A stretch of 64,000 nt of DNA from Pseudomonas sp. GM79 (GCF_000282495.1 NZ_AKJE01000035.1:78174-142173), one strand, 5' to 3'. Numbered from the stretch's first letter, positions 49,381-59,393 are shown. Program-made: numbers and translations. The notes: generated from the letters alone by a model not told the origin.

Positions 49381-49904
49381 TGAGCACGGACCTGCTGCAA
49401 CGCGGCAAACAGATCAAACTGGCGGTGTTCGACGTCGATGGTGTGCTGACCGACGGGCGCCTGTACTTCCTCGAAGACGGTAGCGAATTCAAGACGTTCA
49501 ACACCCTCGACGGCCAGGGCATCAAGATGTTGATGGCCGCGGGCGTGCAGACCGCTATCATCAGTGGCCGCAAGACCCCGGTGGTTGAACGGCGCGCGAA
49601 GAACCTCGGCATTCCGCACCTTTATCAGGGTCGCGAAGACAAACTGGTGGTGCTCGACGAACTTCTTGGCCAGCTCAACCTGAGCTATGAACAAGTGGCC
49701 TACCTGGGCGACGACCTGCCGGACCTGCCGGTGATTCGCCGCGTAGGCCTTGGCATGGCAGTGGCCAACGCCGCCAGTTTCGTGCGCGAACACGCCCACG
49801 GCATCACCCAGGCCCGCGGTGGCGAGGGGGCCGCTCGCGAATTCTGCGAATTGATCCTGCGCGCCCAAGGCCGCCTCGATGCGGCCAACGCCGCATACCT
49901 GTGA
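49380..49904 (+). CDS. kdsC: Kdo-8-phosphate phosphatase KdsC
   Basis: 174 residues, a HAD phosphatase without cap: nucleophile D18 and D20 in FDVDGVLTDGRL, ISGRKTPVVERRAKNLG, and YLGDDLPDLPV near the C-terminus. It forms tetramers and releases Kdo from Kdo-8-phosphate. Between kdsD and lptC in one operon. Confidence 0.95.
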   Translation: MSTDLLQRGKQIKLAVFDVDGVLTDGRLYFLEDGSEFKTFNTLDGQGIKMLMAAGVQTAIISGRKTPVVERRAKNLGIPHLYQGREDKLVVLDELLGQLNLSYEQVAYLGDDLPDLPVIRRVGLGMAVANAASFVREHAHGITQARGGEGAAREFCELILRAQGRLDAANAAYL

Positions 49905-49911
49905 GCCCATC

Positions 49912-50484
49912 ATGCTGAGCAAGAAAATTCGTAACATCCTGGTGTTCGGTTGCATCGCCGCGATTTTTGCAGCGGTCGGCTACTGGAACATCAGCCCGGA
50001 GCGTTTCCTCGACAAGCCGGTGGTGAAGGTCGATGAAACCGCGATCGACTATTACGCCATCAACGCCCACAGCGTGCAGTACCTGCCCGACGGCAAACTG
50101 CAATACGAGATGACGTCGGACAAGGTCGAACACGTGAAAGCGAGCGAGGTGACGTTGCTGACCAATCCGGACCTGAACATGTTCCGTGGCACCGAATTCC
50201 CCTGGCACGTCCAGAGCGAGCGCGGCGAAGTCAACCCGGACGGCACTCAGGTCGAGCTGATTGACTCGGTACGTATCACGCGTTTCGACGAAAAAAACCG
50301 TAAAACCCTGATTACCACCACCCGTATGACAGTGTTCCCGCAGCAGCAATATGCGCAGACCGATCAACCCGTTAGAATCGACGGCGCCGGCGGTGTATCG
50401 ACAGGCAACGGAATGAAAGCGTACTTGAAAGAAAGCAGGATACACCTGCTATCGAACGTAAGAGGACAGTATGAGGCTCGTTAA
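49912..50484 (+). CDS. lptC: LPS export protein LptC
   Basis: 190 residues from ATG 49912. A single N-terminal membrane helix (ILVFGCIAAIFAAVGYW) anchors a periplasmic beta-jellyroll (YYAINAHSVQYLPDGKLQYE, LTNPDLNMFRGTEFPWHVQS, MTVFPQQQYAQTDQPV). It passes LPS from the LptBFG transporter to LptA. It overlaps lptA by 14 bases. Confidence 0.92.
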   Translation: MLSKKIRNILVFGCIAAIFAAVGYWNISPERFLDKPVVKVDETAIDYYAINAHSVQYLPDGKLQYEMTSDKVEHVKASEVTLLTNPDLNMFRGTEFPWHVQSERGEVNPDGTQVELIDSVRITRFDEKNRKTLITTTRMTVFPQQQYAQTDQPVRIDGAGGVSTGNGMKAYLKESRIHLLSNVRGQYEAR

Positions 50485-51019
50485 AACTCTCCCTATTTTG
50501 CTCAGTCTGGGCGCAGCACTGGGAAGCGTGAGCGCCTGGGCTCTGCCGAACGATCAAGAGCAGCCTATCCGCATTCAGGCCGACGATGCCCAACTGGACG
50601 ACAAGAACGGCGTTGCCACCTATAAGGGCGATGTGATCATCACCCAAGGCTCGATGAAGGTCACCGGCAATACCGTGACCATCACCCGCACCCCGGCCGG
50701 CGACATCGACGTGGTGACTTCGGTGGGCAACCTCGCCTACTTCGAGCAAATGCAAACGGCGGGCGATACCAAGCCGGTCCAGGGCTACGGCGTAACTATC
50801 CAGTATCACGCCTCGCAAAACCGCGTAGTGCTGATCGATCGCGCCAAGGTCATCGATAAGGACAACAACGTCACCCAAGGCGAGAAAATCGTCTACGACA
50901 CGGTCAAAAAGCTTGCGAGCGCCGGTCGCGCCACGGGTAACAAGGTCACCGAGGCACGCCCTCGCATCGACATGGTGATCCAGCCGAAGAAGAAAACCGA
51001 CGAGCAAAAGGCCCAGTAA
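50471..51019 (+). CDS. lptA: Periplasmic LPS-bridge protein LptA (LptH)
   Basis: 182 residues with a signal peptide ([20 protein letters not shown], then SAWA) and the OstA/LptA fold: [38 protein letters not shown], and the charged tail [11 protein letters not shown]. It forms the periplasmic bridge for LPS. In P. aeruginosa the orthologue is called LptH. The stop overlaps the lptB ATG by one base. Confidence 0.93.
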   Translation: MRLVKTLPILLSLGAALGSVSAWALPNDQEQPIRIQADDAQLDDKNGVATYKGDVIITQGSMKVTGNTVTITRTPAGDIDVVTSVGNLAYFEQMQTAGDTKPVQGYGVTIQYHASQNRVVLIDRAKVIDKDNNVTQGEKIVYDTVKKLASAGRATGNKVTEARPRIDMVIQPKKKTDEQKAQ

Positions 51020-51744
51020 TGGCAACTCTGAAAGCTCAGCATCTGGCCAAGAGCTACAAGAGCCGTCAGGTCGTGCGCGACGTCAGCCTGTCCATCGACA
51101 GCGGTCAGATCGTCGGCCTGCTTGGCCCTAACGGCGCCGGTAAAACCACCTGTTTCTATATGATTGTCGGCCTGGTACAGGCCGATCAAGGCCGCGTACT
51201 GATCGACGACCTGGACGTCAGCCACCAGCCGATGCACGGTCGTGCGAAGGCGGGCATCGGCTATCTTCCGCAAGAAGCGTCGATCTTCCGCAAACTGTCG
51301 GTGGCCGACAACATCATGGCCATCCTCGAGACCCGCAAGGAGCTCGATCAGGCCGGTCGTCGCCAAGAGCTGGAAAGCCTGCTGCAGGAATTTCACATCC
51401 ATCACATCCGCGACAATCTCGGCATGAGCCTGTCCGGTGGTGAACGCCGCCGTGTGGAAATCGCCCGGGCACTGGCTACCAACCCGAAGTTCATCCTCCT
51501 CGACGAACCCTTCGCCGGCGTGGACCCGATTTCGGTGGGCGACATCAAGCAGATCATCCATCACCTCAAGGCTAAAGGCATTGGCGTGCTGATCACGGAC
51601 CACAACGTTCGTGAGACCCTGGATATCTGCGAAACCGCCTACATCGTCAACGATGGCCAACTGATTGCTGAAGGTGACTCCGCCACCATCCTCGCCAATG
51701 AACTGGTCAAGGAAGTGTATCTGGGCCACGAGTTCCGCCTGTAA
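51019..51744 (+). CDS. lptB: LPS export ABC ATPase LptB
   Basis: 241 residues: Walker [10 protein letters not shown] at 36-44, Q-loop [12 protein letters not shown], signature [15 protein letters not shown], Walker [13 protein letters not shown] and [11 protein letters not shown]. It energises LptFG extraction of LPS from the inner membrane. Last gene of the kdsD-kdsC-lptC-lptA-lptB operon and followed by rpoN. Confidence 0.96.
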   Translation: MATLKAQHLAKSYKSRQVVRDVSLSIDSGQIVGLLGPNGAGKTTCFYMIVGLVQADQGRVLIDDLDVSHQPMHGRAKAGIGYLPQEASIFRKLSVADNIMAILETRKELDQAGRRQELESLLQEFHIHHIRDNLGMSLSGGERRRVEIARALATNPKFILLDEPFAGVDPISVGDIKQIIHHLKAKGIGVLITDHNVRETLDICETAYIVNDGQLIAEGDSATILANELVKEVYLGHEFRL

Positions 51745-51846
51745 GCACCTGAGGTGCCCGGGTCGTCGAAGGGGCGCTCGTTTCAATAAAAAATCAATAA
51801 CTTTTTATTGTTACAGCGCTCTAGGCAAACACTTCAGTTTCGGGCA

Positions 51847-51903
51847 TATAATTTGCTTATGTTTGGCGCTTCGGCGCCCTGTAGTGGATGGCGCATGTGC
51901 GCC
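51847..51903 (+). promoter_or_regulatory. rpoN leader with candidate -10 and two hairpins
   Basis: TATAAT at 51847-51852 is a plausible -10. Downstream, GGCGC-TTCG-GCGCC (51865-51878) forms a stable tetraloop hairpin, and GGCGCA/TGCGCC (51890-51903) a second short one. Neither is followed by a T run, so they look like leader RNA structure rather than a terminator. Confidence 0.45.
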
Positions 51904-51929
51904 GGCGAATAAGGTGTTAAGCCCCTGCC

Positions 51930-53423
51930 ATGAAACCATCGCTAGTCTTGAGAATGGGCCAGCAGCTGACGATGACACCGCAGCTGCAACAGGCCATCCG
52001 CCTGCTCCAATTGTCGACCCTGGACCTGCAACAGGAAATCCAGGAGGCTCTGGAGTCCAATCCGATGCTCGAACGCCAGGAAGAAGGCGACGACTTCGAT
52101 AACGCCGACCCCTTGGCCGATAGCGCCGAACAGAAACCCAACGCCGACATTCAGGAACCCTCCTACCAGGAAACCGCCCCGACGGTGGACAACCTTGAGG
52201 AAGGCGACTGGAACGAGCGCATCCCCAACGAATTGCCCGTCGACACAGCCTGGGAGGATGTCTACCAGACCAGCGCCAGCAGCCTGCCTAGCAACGATGA
52301 CGACGAGTGGGATTTCACCACCCGCACATCGGTCGGTGAAAGCCTGCAAAGCCATTTGCTCTGGCAACTGAACCTGGCACCGATGTCCGACACCGATCGC
52401 CTGATCGCCGTGACCCTGATCGACTGCATCAACAATCAGGGCTACCTGGACGAAACTCTCGAGGAAATCCTCGAAGCGTTCGACCCGGAGCTGGACATCG
52501 AACTGGACGAAATCGAAGCCGTCCTGCACCGCATCCAGCAATTCGAACCCGCTGGCATCGGCGCCCGCAACCTCGGTGAATGCCTGCTACTGCAACTGCG
52601 CCAGTTGTCCGCCAAGACCCCTTGGCTGGCCGAAGCCAAGCGCCTGGTCACCGATTACATCGACCTGCTCGGCAGCCGCGATTACAGCCAGCTGATGCGC
52701 CGCATGAAGCTCAAGGAAGATGAGCTGCGCCAGGTCATCGAATTGGTCCAGAGCCTCAACCCACGCCCGGGTTCACAAATCGAGTCCACCGAAGCCGAAT
52801 ACGTCGTTCCCGACGTGATCGTGCGCAAGGACAACGAGCGCTGGCTGGTGGAGCTGAACCAGGAATCGGTGCCACGCCTGCGGGTCAATGCCCAATATGC
52901 CGGTTTCGTGCGCCGCGCCGATACCAGCGCTGACAACACGTTCATGCGTAACCAGCTGCAGGAGGCTCGCTGGTTCATCAAGAGCCTGCAAAGCCGCAAT
53001 GAAACCCTGATGAAAGTCGCCACCCAGATCGTCGAGCATCAACGCGGCTTTCTCGAATACGGTGACGAAGCCATGAAGCCGTTGGTGCTGCATGACATTG
53101 CCGAAGCAGTCGGCATGCATGAATCGACGATTTCACGGGTAACCACGCAAAAATTCATGCATACCCCACGGGGCATCTATGAACTGAAATACTTTTTTTC
53201 CAGCCACGTCAGTACCTCTGAAGGCGGTGAATGCTCGTCCACGGCGATCCGCGCGATCATCAAAAAACTGGTTGCCGCGGAAAATCAGAAAAAGCCGTTG
53301 AGTGACAGCAAGATCGCTGGTTTACTGGAGGCACAAGGCATTCAGGTAGCCCGTCGCACCGTCGCCAAGTACCGCGAATCCCTGGGGATCGCGCCTTCCA
53401 GCGAACGGAAGCGGTTGATGTAG
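51930..53423 (+). CDS. rpoN: RNA polymerase sigma-54 factor RpoN
   Basis: 497 residues with all three sigma-54 regions: the glutamine-rich activator-interacting N-terminus ([20 protein letters not shown]), the core-binding and helix-turn-helix region ([21 protein letters not shown]), and the RpoN box [10 protein letters not shown] at about 474-483, which reads the -24 element. It controls nitrogen, motility and many catabolic genes with enhancer-binding activators. Downstream genes hpf, ptsN, rapZ and ptsO follow in the usual order. Confidence 0.97.
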   Translation: MKPSLVLRMGQQLTMTPQLQQAIRLLQLSTLDLQQEIQEALESNPMLERQEEGDDFDNADPLADSAEQKPNADIQEPSYQETAPTVDNLEEGDWNERIPNELPVDTAWEDVYQTSASSLPSNDDDEWDFTTRTSVGESLQSHLLWQLNLAPMSDTDRLIAVTLIDCINNQGYLDETLEEILEAFDPELDIELDEIEAVLHRIQQFEPAGIGARNLGECLLLQLRQLSAKTPWLAEAKRLVTDYIDLLGSRDYSQLMRRMKLKEDELRQVIELVQSLNPRPGSQIESTEAEYVVPDVIVRKDNERWLVELNQESVPRLRVNAQYAGFVRRADTSADNTFMRNQLQEARWFIKSLQSRNETLMKVATQIVEHQRGFLEYGDEAMKPLVLHDIAEAVGMHESTISRVTTQKFMHTPRGIYELKYFFSSHVSTSEGGECSSTAIRAIIKKLVAAENQKKPLSDSKIAGLLEAQGIQVARRTVAKYRESLGIAPSSERKRLM

Positions 53424-53502
53424 CCGCCGGGCTCGCCACAGCGTTCCAGTGGCAGGCATTTCTGCCTGCCGCTTTATGCACTGGCAACGAAGGAGAAGCT
53501 GT

Positions 53503-53811
53503 ATGCAAGTCAACATCAGTGGACACCAACTGGAAGTGACCGAACCCCTGCGCACCTACATCGGCGAAAAACTCGACCGATTAGAGAGGCATTTCGACAA
53601 GATCACCAATGTGCAAGTCACGATGAACGTCGAAAAACTGCTGCAGAAGATCGAAGCCACGCTGCATATTCCCGGCGGAGAAGTGGTCGCCAATGCCGAG
53701 CATACGGACATGTATGCCGCCATCGACCTGCTGACCGACAAGCTGGATCGCCAACTTAAAAAGCATAAGGAAAAGACCCAGAGCCTCCTCCAGGGCGCGA
53801 CCGGTCGTTAA
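53503..53811 (+). CDS. hpf: Ribosome hibernation-promoting factor (short HPF)
   Basis: 102 residues from ATG 53503 with AGGAG upstream. The HPF/YfiA fold: MQVNISGHQLEVTEPLRTYI, KLDRLERHFDKITNVQVTM, TDMYAAIDLLTDKLDRQL and a basic tail. It binds 30S subunits and promotes 100S dimers in stationary phase. Short form, without the long C-terminal dimerisation domain. Confidence 0.93.
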   Translation: MQVNISGHQLEVTEPLRTYIGEKLDRLERHFDKITNVQVTMNVEKLLQKIEATLHIPGGEVVANAEHTDMYAAIDLLTDKLDRQLKKHKEKTQSLLQGATGR

Positions 53812-53823
53812 CACCCCCAATCC

Positions 53824-54288
53824 ATGATCCGACTAGAAACCATCCTGACCCCCGGCCGTTCCCAAGTGAACGCGCCGGGTGGCAGTAAAAAGAAAGCCCT
53901 CGAGCAAATTGCCAACCTTATCCACCGCGAAGTACCGGATCTGGAAATGCAGGACGTCTTCGAGGCCCTTATTGCCCGTGAGAAACTCGGTTCTACCGGT
54001 TTCGGCAACGGCATCGCCATCCCCCACTGCCGGCTCAAAGGCTGCACCTCGCCAATCAGTGCGCTGCTGCACCTGGAAGCCCCTATCGATTTCGATGCCA
54101 TCGACGGTGCCCCGGTTGACCTGCTGTTTGTGCTGCTGGTCCCGGAAGCCGCCACCGATGCGCACCTGGAATTGCTCCGCCAGATCGCCAGCATGCTGGA
54201 TCGCAAGGAAGTGCGTGAAAAACTGCGCAGCGCCCCGAGCAACCAAGCCTTGTATCAGGTTGTCCTGGACGAGCAGAACGGTCATTAA
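53824..54288 (+). CDS. ptsN: Nitrogen PTS enzyme IIA (PtsN)
   Basis: 154 residues of the EIIA-fructose/mannitol fold, with the phospho-accepting H68 in [13 protein letters not shown]. It receives phosphate from NPr (PtsO, encoded three genes on) and acts in regulation rather than sugar transport, affecting potassium, carbon/nitrogen balance and, in pseudomonads, polyhydroxyalkanoates. 12 bases after hpf. Confidence 0.95.
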   Translation: MIRLETILTPGRSQVNAPGGSKKKALEQIANLIHREVPDLEMQDVFEALIAREKLGSTGFGNGIAIPHCRLKGCTSPISALLHLEAPIDFDAIDGAPVDLLFVLLVPEAATDAHLELLRQIASMLDRKEVREKLRSAPSNQALYQVVLDEQNGH

Positions 54289-54290
54289 TC

Positions 54291-55148
54291 ATGCGCCTGA
54301 TCATCGTCAGTGGCCGCTCCGGCTCAGGTAAAAGCACCGCCCTCGATGTTCTCGAGGACAACGGCTACTACTGCATCGACAACCTGCCTGCCGGCTTGCT
54401 GCCGGAGCTGGCCGAACGTGCGCTGATTCACACCGAACTGGCACAACCGCTGGTGGCCGTGTCCATCGATGCACGCAACTTGCCAAGCCACCTGTCACGG
54501 TTCCCCGAATTGCTGGAGGAGGTCCGCAGCCGGCATATCCAGTGCGATGTGCTGTATCTGGACGCTGACGAAGAAACCTTGCTCAAGCGCTTTTCGGAAA
54601 CTCGCCGTCGTCACCCGTTGAGCAGCGCCAATCGTTCGCTGGCGGAGGCGATAGAGGACGAAACCAATCTGCTGGGGCCTATCGCCGATTTGGCCGACCT
54701 CAAAGTCAATACCACCAATCTGAACCTGTATCAGCTACGCGATACCATCAAGCTGCGCCTGCTGAATCAGCCGGAGCCCGGCACCGCGTTCCTGGTGGAA
54801 TCTTTCGGGTTCAAGCGTGGCATGCCGGTGGACGCCGATCTGGTGTTCGACGTGCGCTGCCTGCCCAACCCTTACTGGAAGCCGGAGCTACGGGCACAGT
54901 CCGGGCTCGATCAACCGGTGGCCGAGTACCTGGCGGCACAGCCGGACGTCGAAGAGATGTTCCAGGACATTTCCTCATACTTGCTCAAATGGCTACCCCG
55001 CTTTGCTGCCAGCAATCGCGCCTATGTCACCATTGCCATTGGCTGCACTGGCGGGCATCACCGCTCTGTCTACCTGACCGAACGTCTGGGTCAGGTCCTG
55101 CAAAAAACCCTGAAGAACGTCCAGGTCCGCCACCGCGACCTCAGCTAA
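54291..55148 (+). CDS. rapZ: RNase adapter protein RapZ
   Basis: 285 residues: an N-terminal P-loop GRSGSGKS at 8-15 and [15 protein letters not shown], and a C-terminal domain with [16 protein letters not shown] and the basic end VQVRHRDLS. In E. coli it binds GlmZ/GlmY small RNAs and directs RNase E, linking to glucosamine-6-phosphate levels. It starts 2 bases after ptsN. Confidence 0.94.
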   Translation: MRLIIVSGRSGSGKSTALDVLEDNGYYCIDNLPAGLLPELAERALIHTELAQPLVAVSIDARNLPSHLSRFPELLEEVRSRHIQCDVLYLDADEETLLKRFSETRRRHPLSSANRSLAEAIEDETNLLGPIADLADLKVNTTNLNLYQLRDTIKLRLLNQPEPGTAFLVESFGFKRGMPVDADLVFDVRCLPNPYWKPELRAQSGLDQPVAEYLAAQPDVEEMFQDISSYLLKWLPRFAASNRAYVTIAIGCTGGHHRSVYLTERLGQVLQKTLKNVQVRHRDLS

Positions 55149-55163
55149 AGGATTCACATCGCG

Positions 55164-55436
55164 ATGCCTGCTCTGGAAATCGAAATCATCAACAAGCTGG
55201 GCCTGCATGCCCGCGCGTCTGCAAAATTCGTTGGGGTAGCGGGTCAGTATCCTTGCCAGATCAGGGTTGGCCGTACACCGGAATCAATGATCGACGGCAA
55301 AAGCATCATGGCCATGATGATGCTGGCCGCTGGCAAAGGCACCACAATTCACCTGAATACCGAAGGCGAGCAGGAACAGGAAGCGCTGGATGCATTGGCG
55401 GCACTGATCAACAACTTCTTCGACGAAGGCGAATAA
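55164..55436 (+). CDS. ptsO: Nitrogen PTS phosphocarrier protein NPr
   Basis: 90 residues with the HPr fold: phosphorylated H15 in LGLHARASAKF and S47 in MIDGKSIMAMMML. It passes phosphate from enzyme I-Ntr (PtsP) to PtsN. Final gene of the rpoN-hpf-ptsN-rapZ-ptsO series; a long palindrome follows. Confidence 0.94.
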   Translation: MPALEIEIINKLGLHARASAKFVGVAGQYPCQIRVGRTPESMIDGKSIMAMMMLAAGKGTTIHLNTEGEQEQEALDALAALINNFFDEGE

Positions 55437-55440
55437 ACAG

Positions 55441-55532
55441 CAAAAGATCGCAGCCTCGTTTCACTCGACAGCTCCTACGGTATGCCGATCCTTGTAGGAG
55501 CTGTCGAGTGAAACGAGGCTGCGATCTTTTGA
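55441..55532. repeat. Long perfect inverted repeat of family 2
   Basis: About 38 bases on each side pair exactly (arms beginning CAAAAGATCGCAGCC and ending in its complement), with a 16-base centre. It fills the convergent gap between ptsO and the ZIP transporter and may act as a terminator for both. Confidence 0.85.
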
Positions 55533-55541
55533 TCCTGTTTT

Positions 55542-56435
55542 TCAAGCCAACGCTGTATCCATCACCATCATCAGACAAAACCCGATCAGCAGCCCAAGGC
55601 TGGCCAGTTTGTCGTGACCATGGCGGCGCGATTCGGGGATGACTTCGTGAGTCACCACCAGCAGCATCGCACCGGCCGCCAGTGCCAGCCCCAAAGGCAA
55701 CAACAGTTCGGCCAGGCTCACCAGCCAGGCGCACAACAGTGCGAAGACCGGCTCGACCAACCCTGATGCAGCACCGATCAGGAACGCCTTGACCCGCGAC
55801 ATCCCTGCTCCGGCCAACACCAACGCGATCACCAGCCCTTCCGGCACATCCTGCAAGGCGATGCCCATGGCCAGGCTGTCGGCGTCAGGCATGCCACCGC
55901 CCGCCGACACGCCAACCGCCATGCCTTCGGGGATGTTGTGGGCGATAATGGCAAACACAAACAACCAGATCCGGGGTGCAATCACCGATCGCTTCAGTGT
56001 CCCCACGAGCATTTCGGGCGTAGCGCCAGACACCCTGCGATCCACCAGAAACAACCCGAATGCGCCCAGAAGGATGCCGAAGCTGATCAGGCCGCTGGCC
56101 GCCCAAGGCGTCAGCCCGAGGCTTTCAGCCGCGGCAATGCCGGGCACGATCAGCGAAAACGCTGTCGCCGCGAGCATCACTCCGGCGCCGAAACCCAGCA
56201 GCGAATCGCTGACTGCCTGGGGTATCCGCCGAATCACCAGCACCGGCACCGCGCCCAAAGCCGTACCCAAGGCGCAAATCGCCCCGCCTTCCAGGGCGCG
56301 CTGCAGTTTCGGTTCGAGGTCCAGCCAGCTCAGCCCTTGAGCAGCCAATAACGTCATGCCCGCCAGCAGTAACAGCGATCCCAGTGCGTAACGAAACATC
56401 CGTCCACTTCCGACCGCCAGTGTTTCAGTGCCCAT
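55542..56435 (-). CDS. ZIP-family metal transporter
   Basis: 297 residues with about eight membrane helices. The metal-site helices are visible as AHNIPEGMAVGVS (helix IV) and ALQDVPEGLVIAL (helix V). ZIP proteins take up zinc, manganese or iron into the cytoplasm; a bacterial GufA/ZupT-like role is expected. The start at ATG 56435 has AGGG about 7 bases upstream. It lies 30 bases past the sodA stop in the same direction, so manganese supply for the superoxide dismutase is an attractive inference. Confidence 0.85.
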   Translation of the reverse strand: MGTETLAVGSGRMFRYALGSLLLLAGMTLLAAQGLSWLDLEPKLQRALEGGAICALGTALGAVPVLVIRRIPQAVSDSLLGFGAGVMLAATAFSLIVPGIAAAESLGLTPWAASGLISFGILLGAFGLFLVDRRVSGATPEMLVGTLKRSVIAPRIWLFVFAIIAHNIPEGMAVGVSAGGGMPDADSLAMGIALQDVPEGLVIALVLAGAGMSRVKAFLIGAASGLVEPVFALLCAWLVSLAELLLPLGLALAAGAMLLVVTHEVIPESRRHGHDKLASLGLLIGFCLMMVMDTALA

Positions 56436-56465
56436 AGTCAGCCCTGGATTGTTTTTACAGAAGAC

Positions 56466-57077
56466 TTAAACCAGCGCAGCCTGATAACGCGCAGCGACTT
56501 CAGGCCAATTGATCACGTTGTAGAACGCATTGATGTAATCCGGACGACGGTTCTGATAACGCAGGTAATAAGCATGTTCCCAGACGTCCAGGCCGAGAAT
56601 CGGCGTATTGCCGTTCATCAACGGGCTGTCCTGGTTGCCGCTGCTTTCAACGATCAAGGTCTTTTGCGGCGTCACGCTCAACCAGGCCCAACCGCTGCCG
56701 AAACGGGTCAGCGCCGCTTTGGTGAAGGCCTCCTTGAAGCTGTCGAGACCACCCAGCTGTTCGTCGATCGCCTTGGCCAGCGTGCCTTCAGGTTGGCCTC
56801 CCCCGTTGGGTGCCATCACTTCCCAGAACAACGAATGGTTGGCATGCCCACCGCCCTGATTGATCACTGCAGCACGGAGCTTTTCCGGCAATTGCTGGAC
56901 AGCCGCCACCAGTTTTTCCACCGGCCATTCAGCAAATTCAGTGCCTTCGACTGCAGCGTTGAGGTTGTTGATGTAGGTCTGGTGGTGTTTGGTGTAGTGG
57001 ATTTCCATGGTTTGCGCATCGATGTGCGGTTCCAGGGCGTCATAGGCGTATGGCAAGGCAGGCAAGGTAAAAGCCAT
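56466..57077 (-). CDS. sodA: Manganese superoxide dismutase
   Basis: 203 residues from ATG 57077 with GGAG about 9 bases upstream. Metal ligands are expected in [11 protein letters not shown] (H27), [11 protein letters not shown], and [10 protein letters not shown]. Glycine in GGGHANH together with glutamine in NQDSPLM is the pattern of manganese rather than iron enzymes. It dismutates superoxide. In P. aeruginosa the orthologue (sodM/sodA) is last in the Fur-controlled fagA-fumC-orfX-sodA operon; the same order is kept here. Confidence 0.95.
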   Translation of the reverse strand: MAFTLPALPYAYDALEPHIDAQTMEIHYTKHHQTYINNLNAAVEGTEFAEWPVEKLVAAVQQLPEKLRAAVINQGGGHANHSLFWEVMAPNGGGQPEGTLAKAIDEQLGGLDSFKEAFTKAALTRFGSGWAWLSVTPQKTLIVESSGNQDSPLMNGNTPILGLDVWEHAYYLRYQNRRPDYINAFYNVINWPEVAARYQAALV

Positions 57078-57078
57078 T

Positions 57079-57519
57079 TCAATGAACTCCATGTTGTAAG
57101 GGCGCAGGCTGATGCGAGGTCGAAGCGGTGTCGGTGCGCAGCAATCTGTGGGTGCGCGGATACTCACCGTGTTCGCTGATGAAATTCAGCAGCTCGACAT
57201 AGGTTTTGCTGCTCTGGCGCAGCGCGGCTTCACGCAAAGCCGGCGCCAGTCGCGGGTCTTGCATGGTCTGTAAAAGCCGTTGATGGATCGCGCACAGGTA
57301 CTCGGCGCTCTCCTCCGGCTGGTTCAGACGCAGGTGCAGGTCCGCCAGGTTATGGTGGGAAATCACGCAAGCCGCCACCGCTTCGTCGGCATCCGCCCAG
57401 CGCTCGAACAACACCTGGGCCAAGGCCAATGCCTGCAAGTAGGCCTCGCGGGCATCGATCAGCTCCCCCAGCATGAAACAGCGATTTGCTCTTTCGATCG
57501 TGCGTTTCCAGTGCTCCAT
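57079..57519 (-). CDS. OrfX-like protein of the fumC-sodA operon
   Basis: 146 residues, helical, with tetratricopeptide-like character ([37 protein letters not shown]). It matches by position the orfX gene between fumC and sodA in P. aeruginosa. Its stop is one base from the sodA start, so translation is coupled. No enzyme motif. Function unknown. Confidence 0.8.
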   Translation of the reverse strand: MEHWKRTIERANRCFMLGELIDAREAYLQALALAQVLFERWADADEAVAACVISHHNLADLHLRLNQPEESAEYLCAIHQRLLQTMQDPRLAPALREAALRQSSKTYVELLNFISEHGEYPRTHRLLRTDTASTSHQPAPLQHGVH

Positions 57520-57546
57520 GGTGAGCCTCCAAAGCGGTAGCGGTGA

Positions 57547-58923
57547 TTACACGCCGCCTGCGGTGAGCTTCTCTGGGTTGAGCAATTCTTCCAGTTGGCT
57601 GCGCGTTAGGTCGGTGTGTTCCAGGGCGACATCGATCACCGGCCGGCCCTGCTGATAAGCCTTCTTGGCAATCTCAGCGGCTTTTTGGTAACCAATGATC
57701 GGGTTGAGTGCAGTGACCAGAATCGGATTGCGCGACAGCGCTTCCTTGAGCCGGGCCTCGTTGACCTTGAAGCTGGCAATAGCCTTGTCGCCCAGCAGTC
57801 GGCTGGCGTTGGCCAGCATCTCGATACTGCTCAGCAGGTTCTGGGCGATGATCGGCAGCATGACGTTCAACTCGAAATTGCCCGACTGACCGGCGACGGT
57901 GATCACCGTGTCGTTGCCAATCACCTGAGCGGCGACCATCGCGGTGGCTTCCGGGATCACCGGATTAACCTTGCCGGGCATGATCGACGAGCCGGGCTGC
58001 AAGGCTTCGAGTTCGATTTCACCGAGCCCGGCCAACGGGCCGGAATTCATCCAGCGCAGGTCGTTGGCGATTTTCATCAAGGAAACCGCTGTAGCCTTGA
58101 GCTGCCCTGAAACGCTGACCGCCGTGTCCTGCGAGCCGATTAGCGCAAACAGGTCCTTGCCCGGCGTGAACTGCACCTGAGTCAGCTGGCTGAGTTGCTG
58201 GCTGAAACGCGCCGCAAACTGCGGATGGGCATTGACCCCGGTACCCACCGCCGTGCCGCCCTGGGCCAGCGATTGCAGGCTTGGCAGCAGATCCTGCAGG
58301 TGACCGATATTGGCCTTGAGCTGTTGCGCCCAACCATTGAGCACCTGACTCATGCGCACAGGCATGGCGTCCATCAAATGGGTACGCCCGGTTTTGACGA
58401 ACGGATGAACCTGCTCGGCCTTGTACTCGATCACCTGCACCAGATGCACCAGCGCCGGCAGCAATTGCTCATGCAAGCTCAATGCGGCGCTGACATGGAT
58501 GGCAGTCGGGATGATGTCGTTGCTGCTTTGGCCGCAATTGACGTGATCGTTGGGATTCACCGGCTCGCCCAACAAGCGGCTGGCCAGGGTGGCGATCACT
58601 TCGTTGGCGTTCATGTTGGAACTTGTGCCGGAACCAGTCTGGAAGATATCCACCGGAAAGTGCTGCATGAAGTCGCCTTCGAGCAGGCCTTGAGCGGCGT
58701 CGACGATCGCCTTGCCCTGGGATTCGCTAATCTGTTTGAGCTCGACGTTGGCTCGGGCGGCAGCGGCCTTGGCCAGAATCAGCGCCCGGATGAACTGCAC
58801 GGGCATCGGTTTGCCGCTGATCGGGAAGTTATCCACCGCGCGTTGGGTTTGCGCGCCGTACAAAGCATCAATCGGGACATTTAACTCGCCCATGCTGTCG
58901 CGTTCGATACGTGTGTTATTCAT
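57547..58923 (-). CDS. fumC: Class II fumarase FumC
   Basis: 458 residues of the fumarase/aspartase superfamily. Visible are TGSGTSSNMNANEVIA, GRTHLMDAMPVRMSQ, and the signature GSSIMPGKVNP. It hydrates fumarate without an iron-sulfur cluster, so it can replace the iron-dependent class I enzyme when iron is scarce. It overlaps fagA by 8 bases. Confidence 0.95.
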   Translation of the reverse strand: MNNTRIERDSMGELNVPIDALYGAQTQRAVDNFPISGKPMPVQFIRALILAKAAAARANVELKQISESQGKAIVDAAQGLLEGDFMQHFPVDIFQTGSGTSSNMNANEVIATLASRLLGEPVNPNDHVNCGQSSNDIIPTAIHVSAALSLHEQLLPALVHLVQVIEYKAEQVHPFVKTGRTHLMDAMPVRMSQVLNGWAQQLKANIGHLQDLLPSLQSLAQGGTAVGTGVNAHPQFAARFSQQLSQLTQVQFTPGKDLFALIGSQDTAVSVSGQLKATAVSLMKIANDLRWMNSGPLAGLGEIELEALQPGSSIMPGKVNPVIPEATAMVAAQVIGNDTVITVAGQSGNFELNVMLPIIAQNLLSSIEMLANASRLLGDKAIASFKVNEARLKEALSRNPILVTALNPIIGYQKAAEIAKKAYQQGRPVIDVALEHTDLTRSQLEELLNPEKLTAGGV

Positions 58924-59311
58924 CAGGAGATCCTTGCACCAGTTCTATGAGAGGAATCGAAGGTTGCAACTCGCAAGTCGCCAATTGCCACGCGTAGCTT
59001 TGCCAGCGTTTGAGGCGGCATTTGCAGAGTGACTGCCGTTCGAGATCGCGCAACGGCCGCCAGGCCTGGTCGAGACACAAGCTGCGCCAGTGCCAGGGCA
59101 GCGCGACGTCGAGGGCGGTGTCGAGCAGTAAACGCAAAGAGGTTTCGGCGATGGTCCAGGGTGAGGTGGCCGTGCAACACGCCAGATACCGGCCTTCGGC
59201 CAGGTAATGTTCGATCAGGCGCGGTTCGTCAGGGTCCATGGCGCAACGGATCTGGCGACTCATCCAGCGCCAGCTTTCGAGGTAAGGCTGCTCGTGCAAG
59301 GCAGAACTCAT
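58916..59311 (-). CDS. fagA: FagA-like protein (Fur-associated gene)
   Basis: 131 residues: SWRWMSRQIRCAMDPDEPRL, YLACCTATSPWTIAETSL, DQAWRPLRDLERQSLCK. Position upstream of and overlapping fumC matches P. aeruginosa fagA, the leading gene of an iron-repressed operon. Biochemical role unknown. A candidate Fur box lies 38 bases upstream of its start. Confidence 0.85.
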   Translation of the reverse strand: MSSALHEQPYLESWRWMSRQIRCAMDPDEPRLIEHYLAEGRYLACCTATSPWTIAETSLRLLLDTALDVALPWHWRSLCLDQAWRPLRDLERQSLCKCRLKRWQSYAWQLATCELQPSIPLIELVQGSPDE

Positions 59312-59348
59312 GATCCGGGCTCATTCGGTAATGAGATTTATTATTAGA

Positions 59349-59363
59349 TGATAATGAGAACCA
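59349..59363. promoter_or_regulatory. Candidate Fur box upstream of fagA
   Basis: TGATAATGAGAACCA matches the 15-base 7-1-7 Fur consensus TGATAATCATTATCA at 11 positions, and AT-rich TTATTATT sequence adjoins it. Its location just ahead of fagA agrees with the known iron repression of this operon in P. aeruginosa. Confidence 0.65.
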
Positions 59364-59393
59364 AAACAAGTACAGTAAAGCACTGAGTACTTT

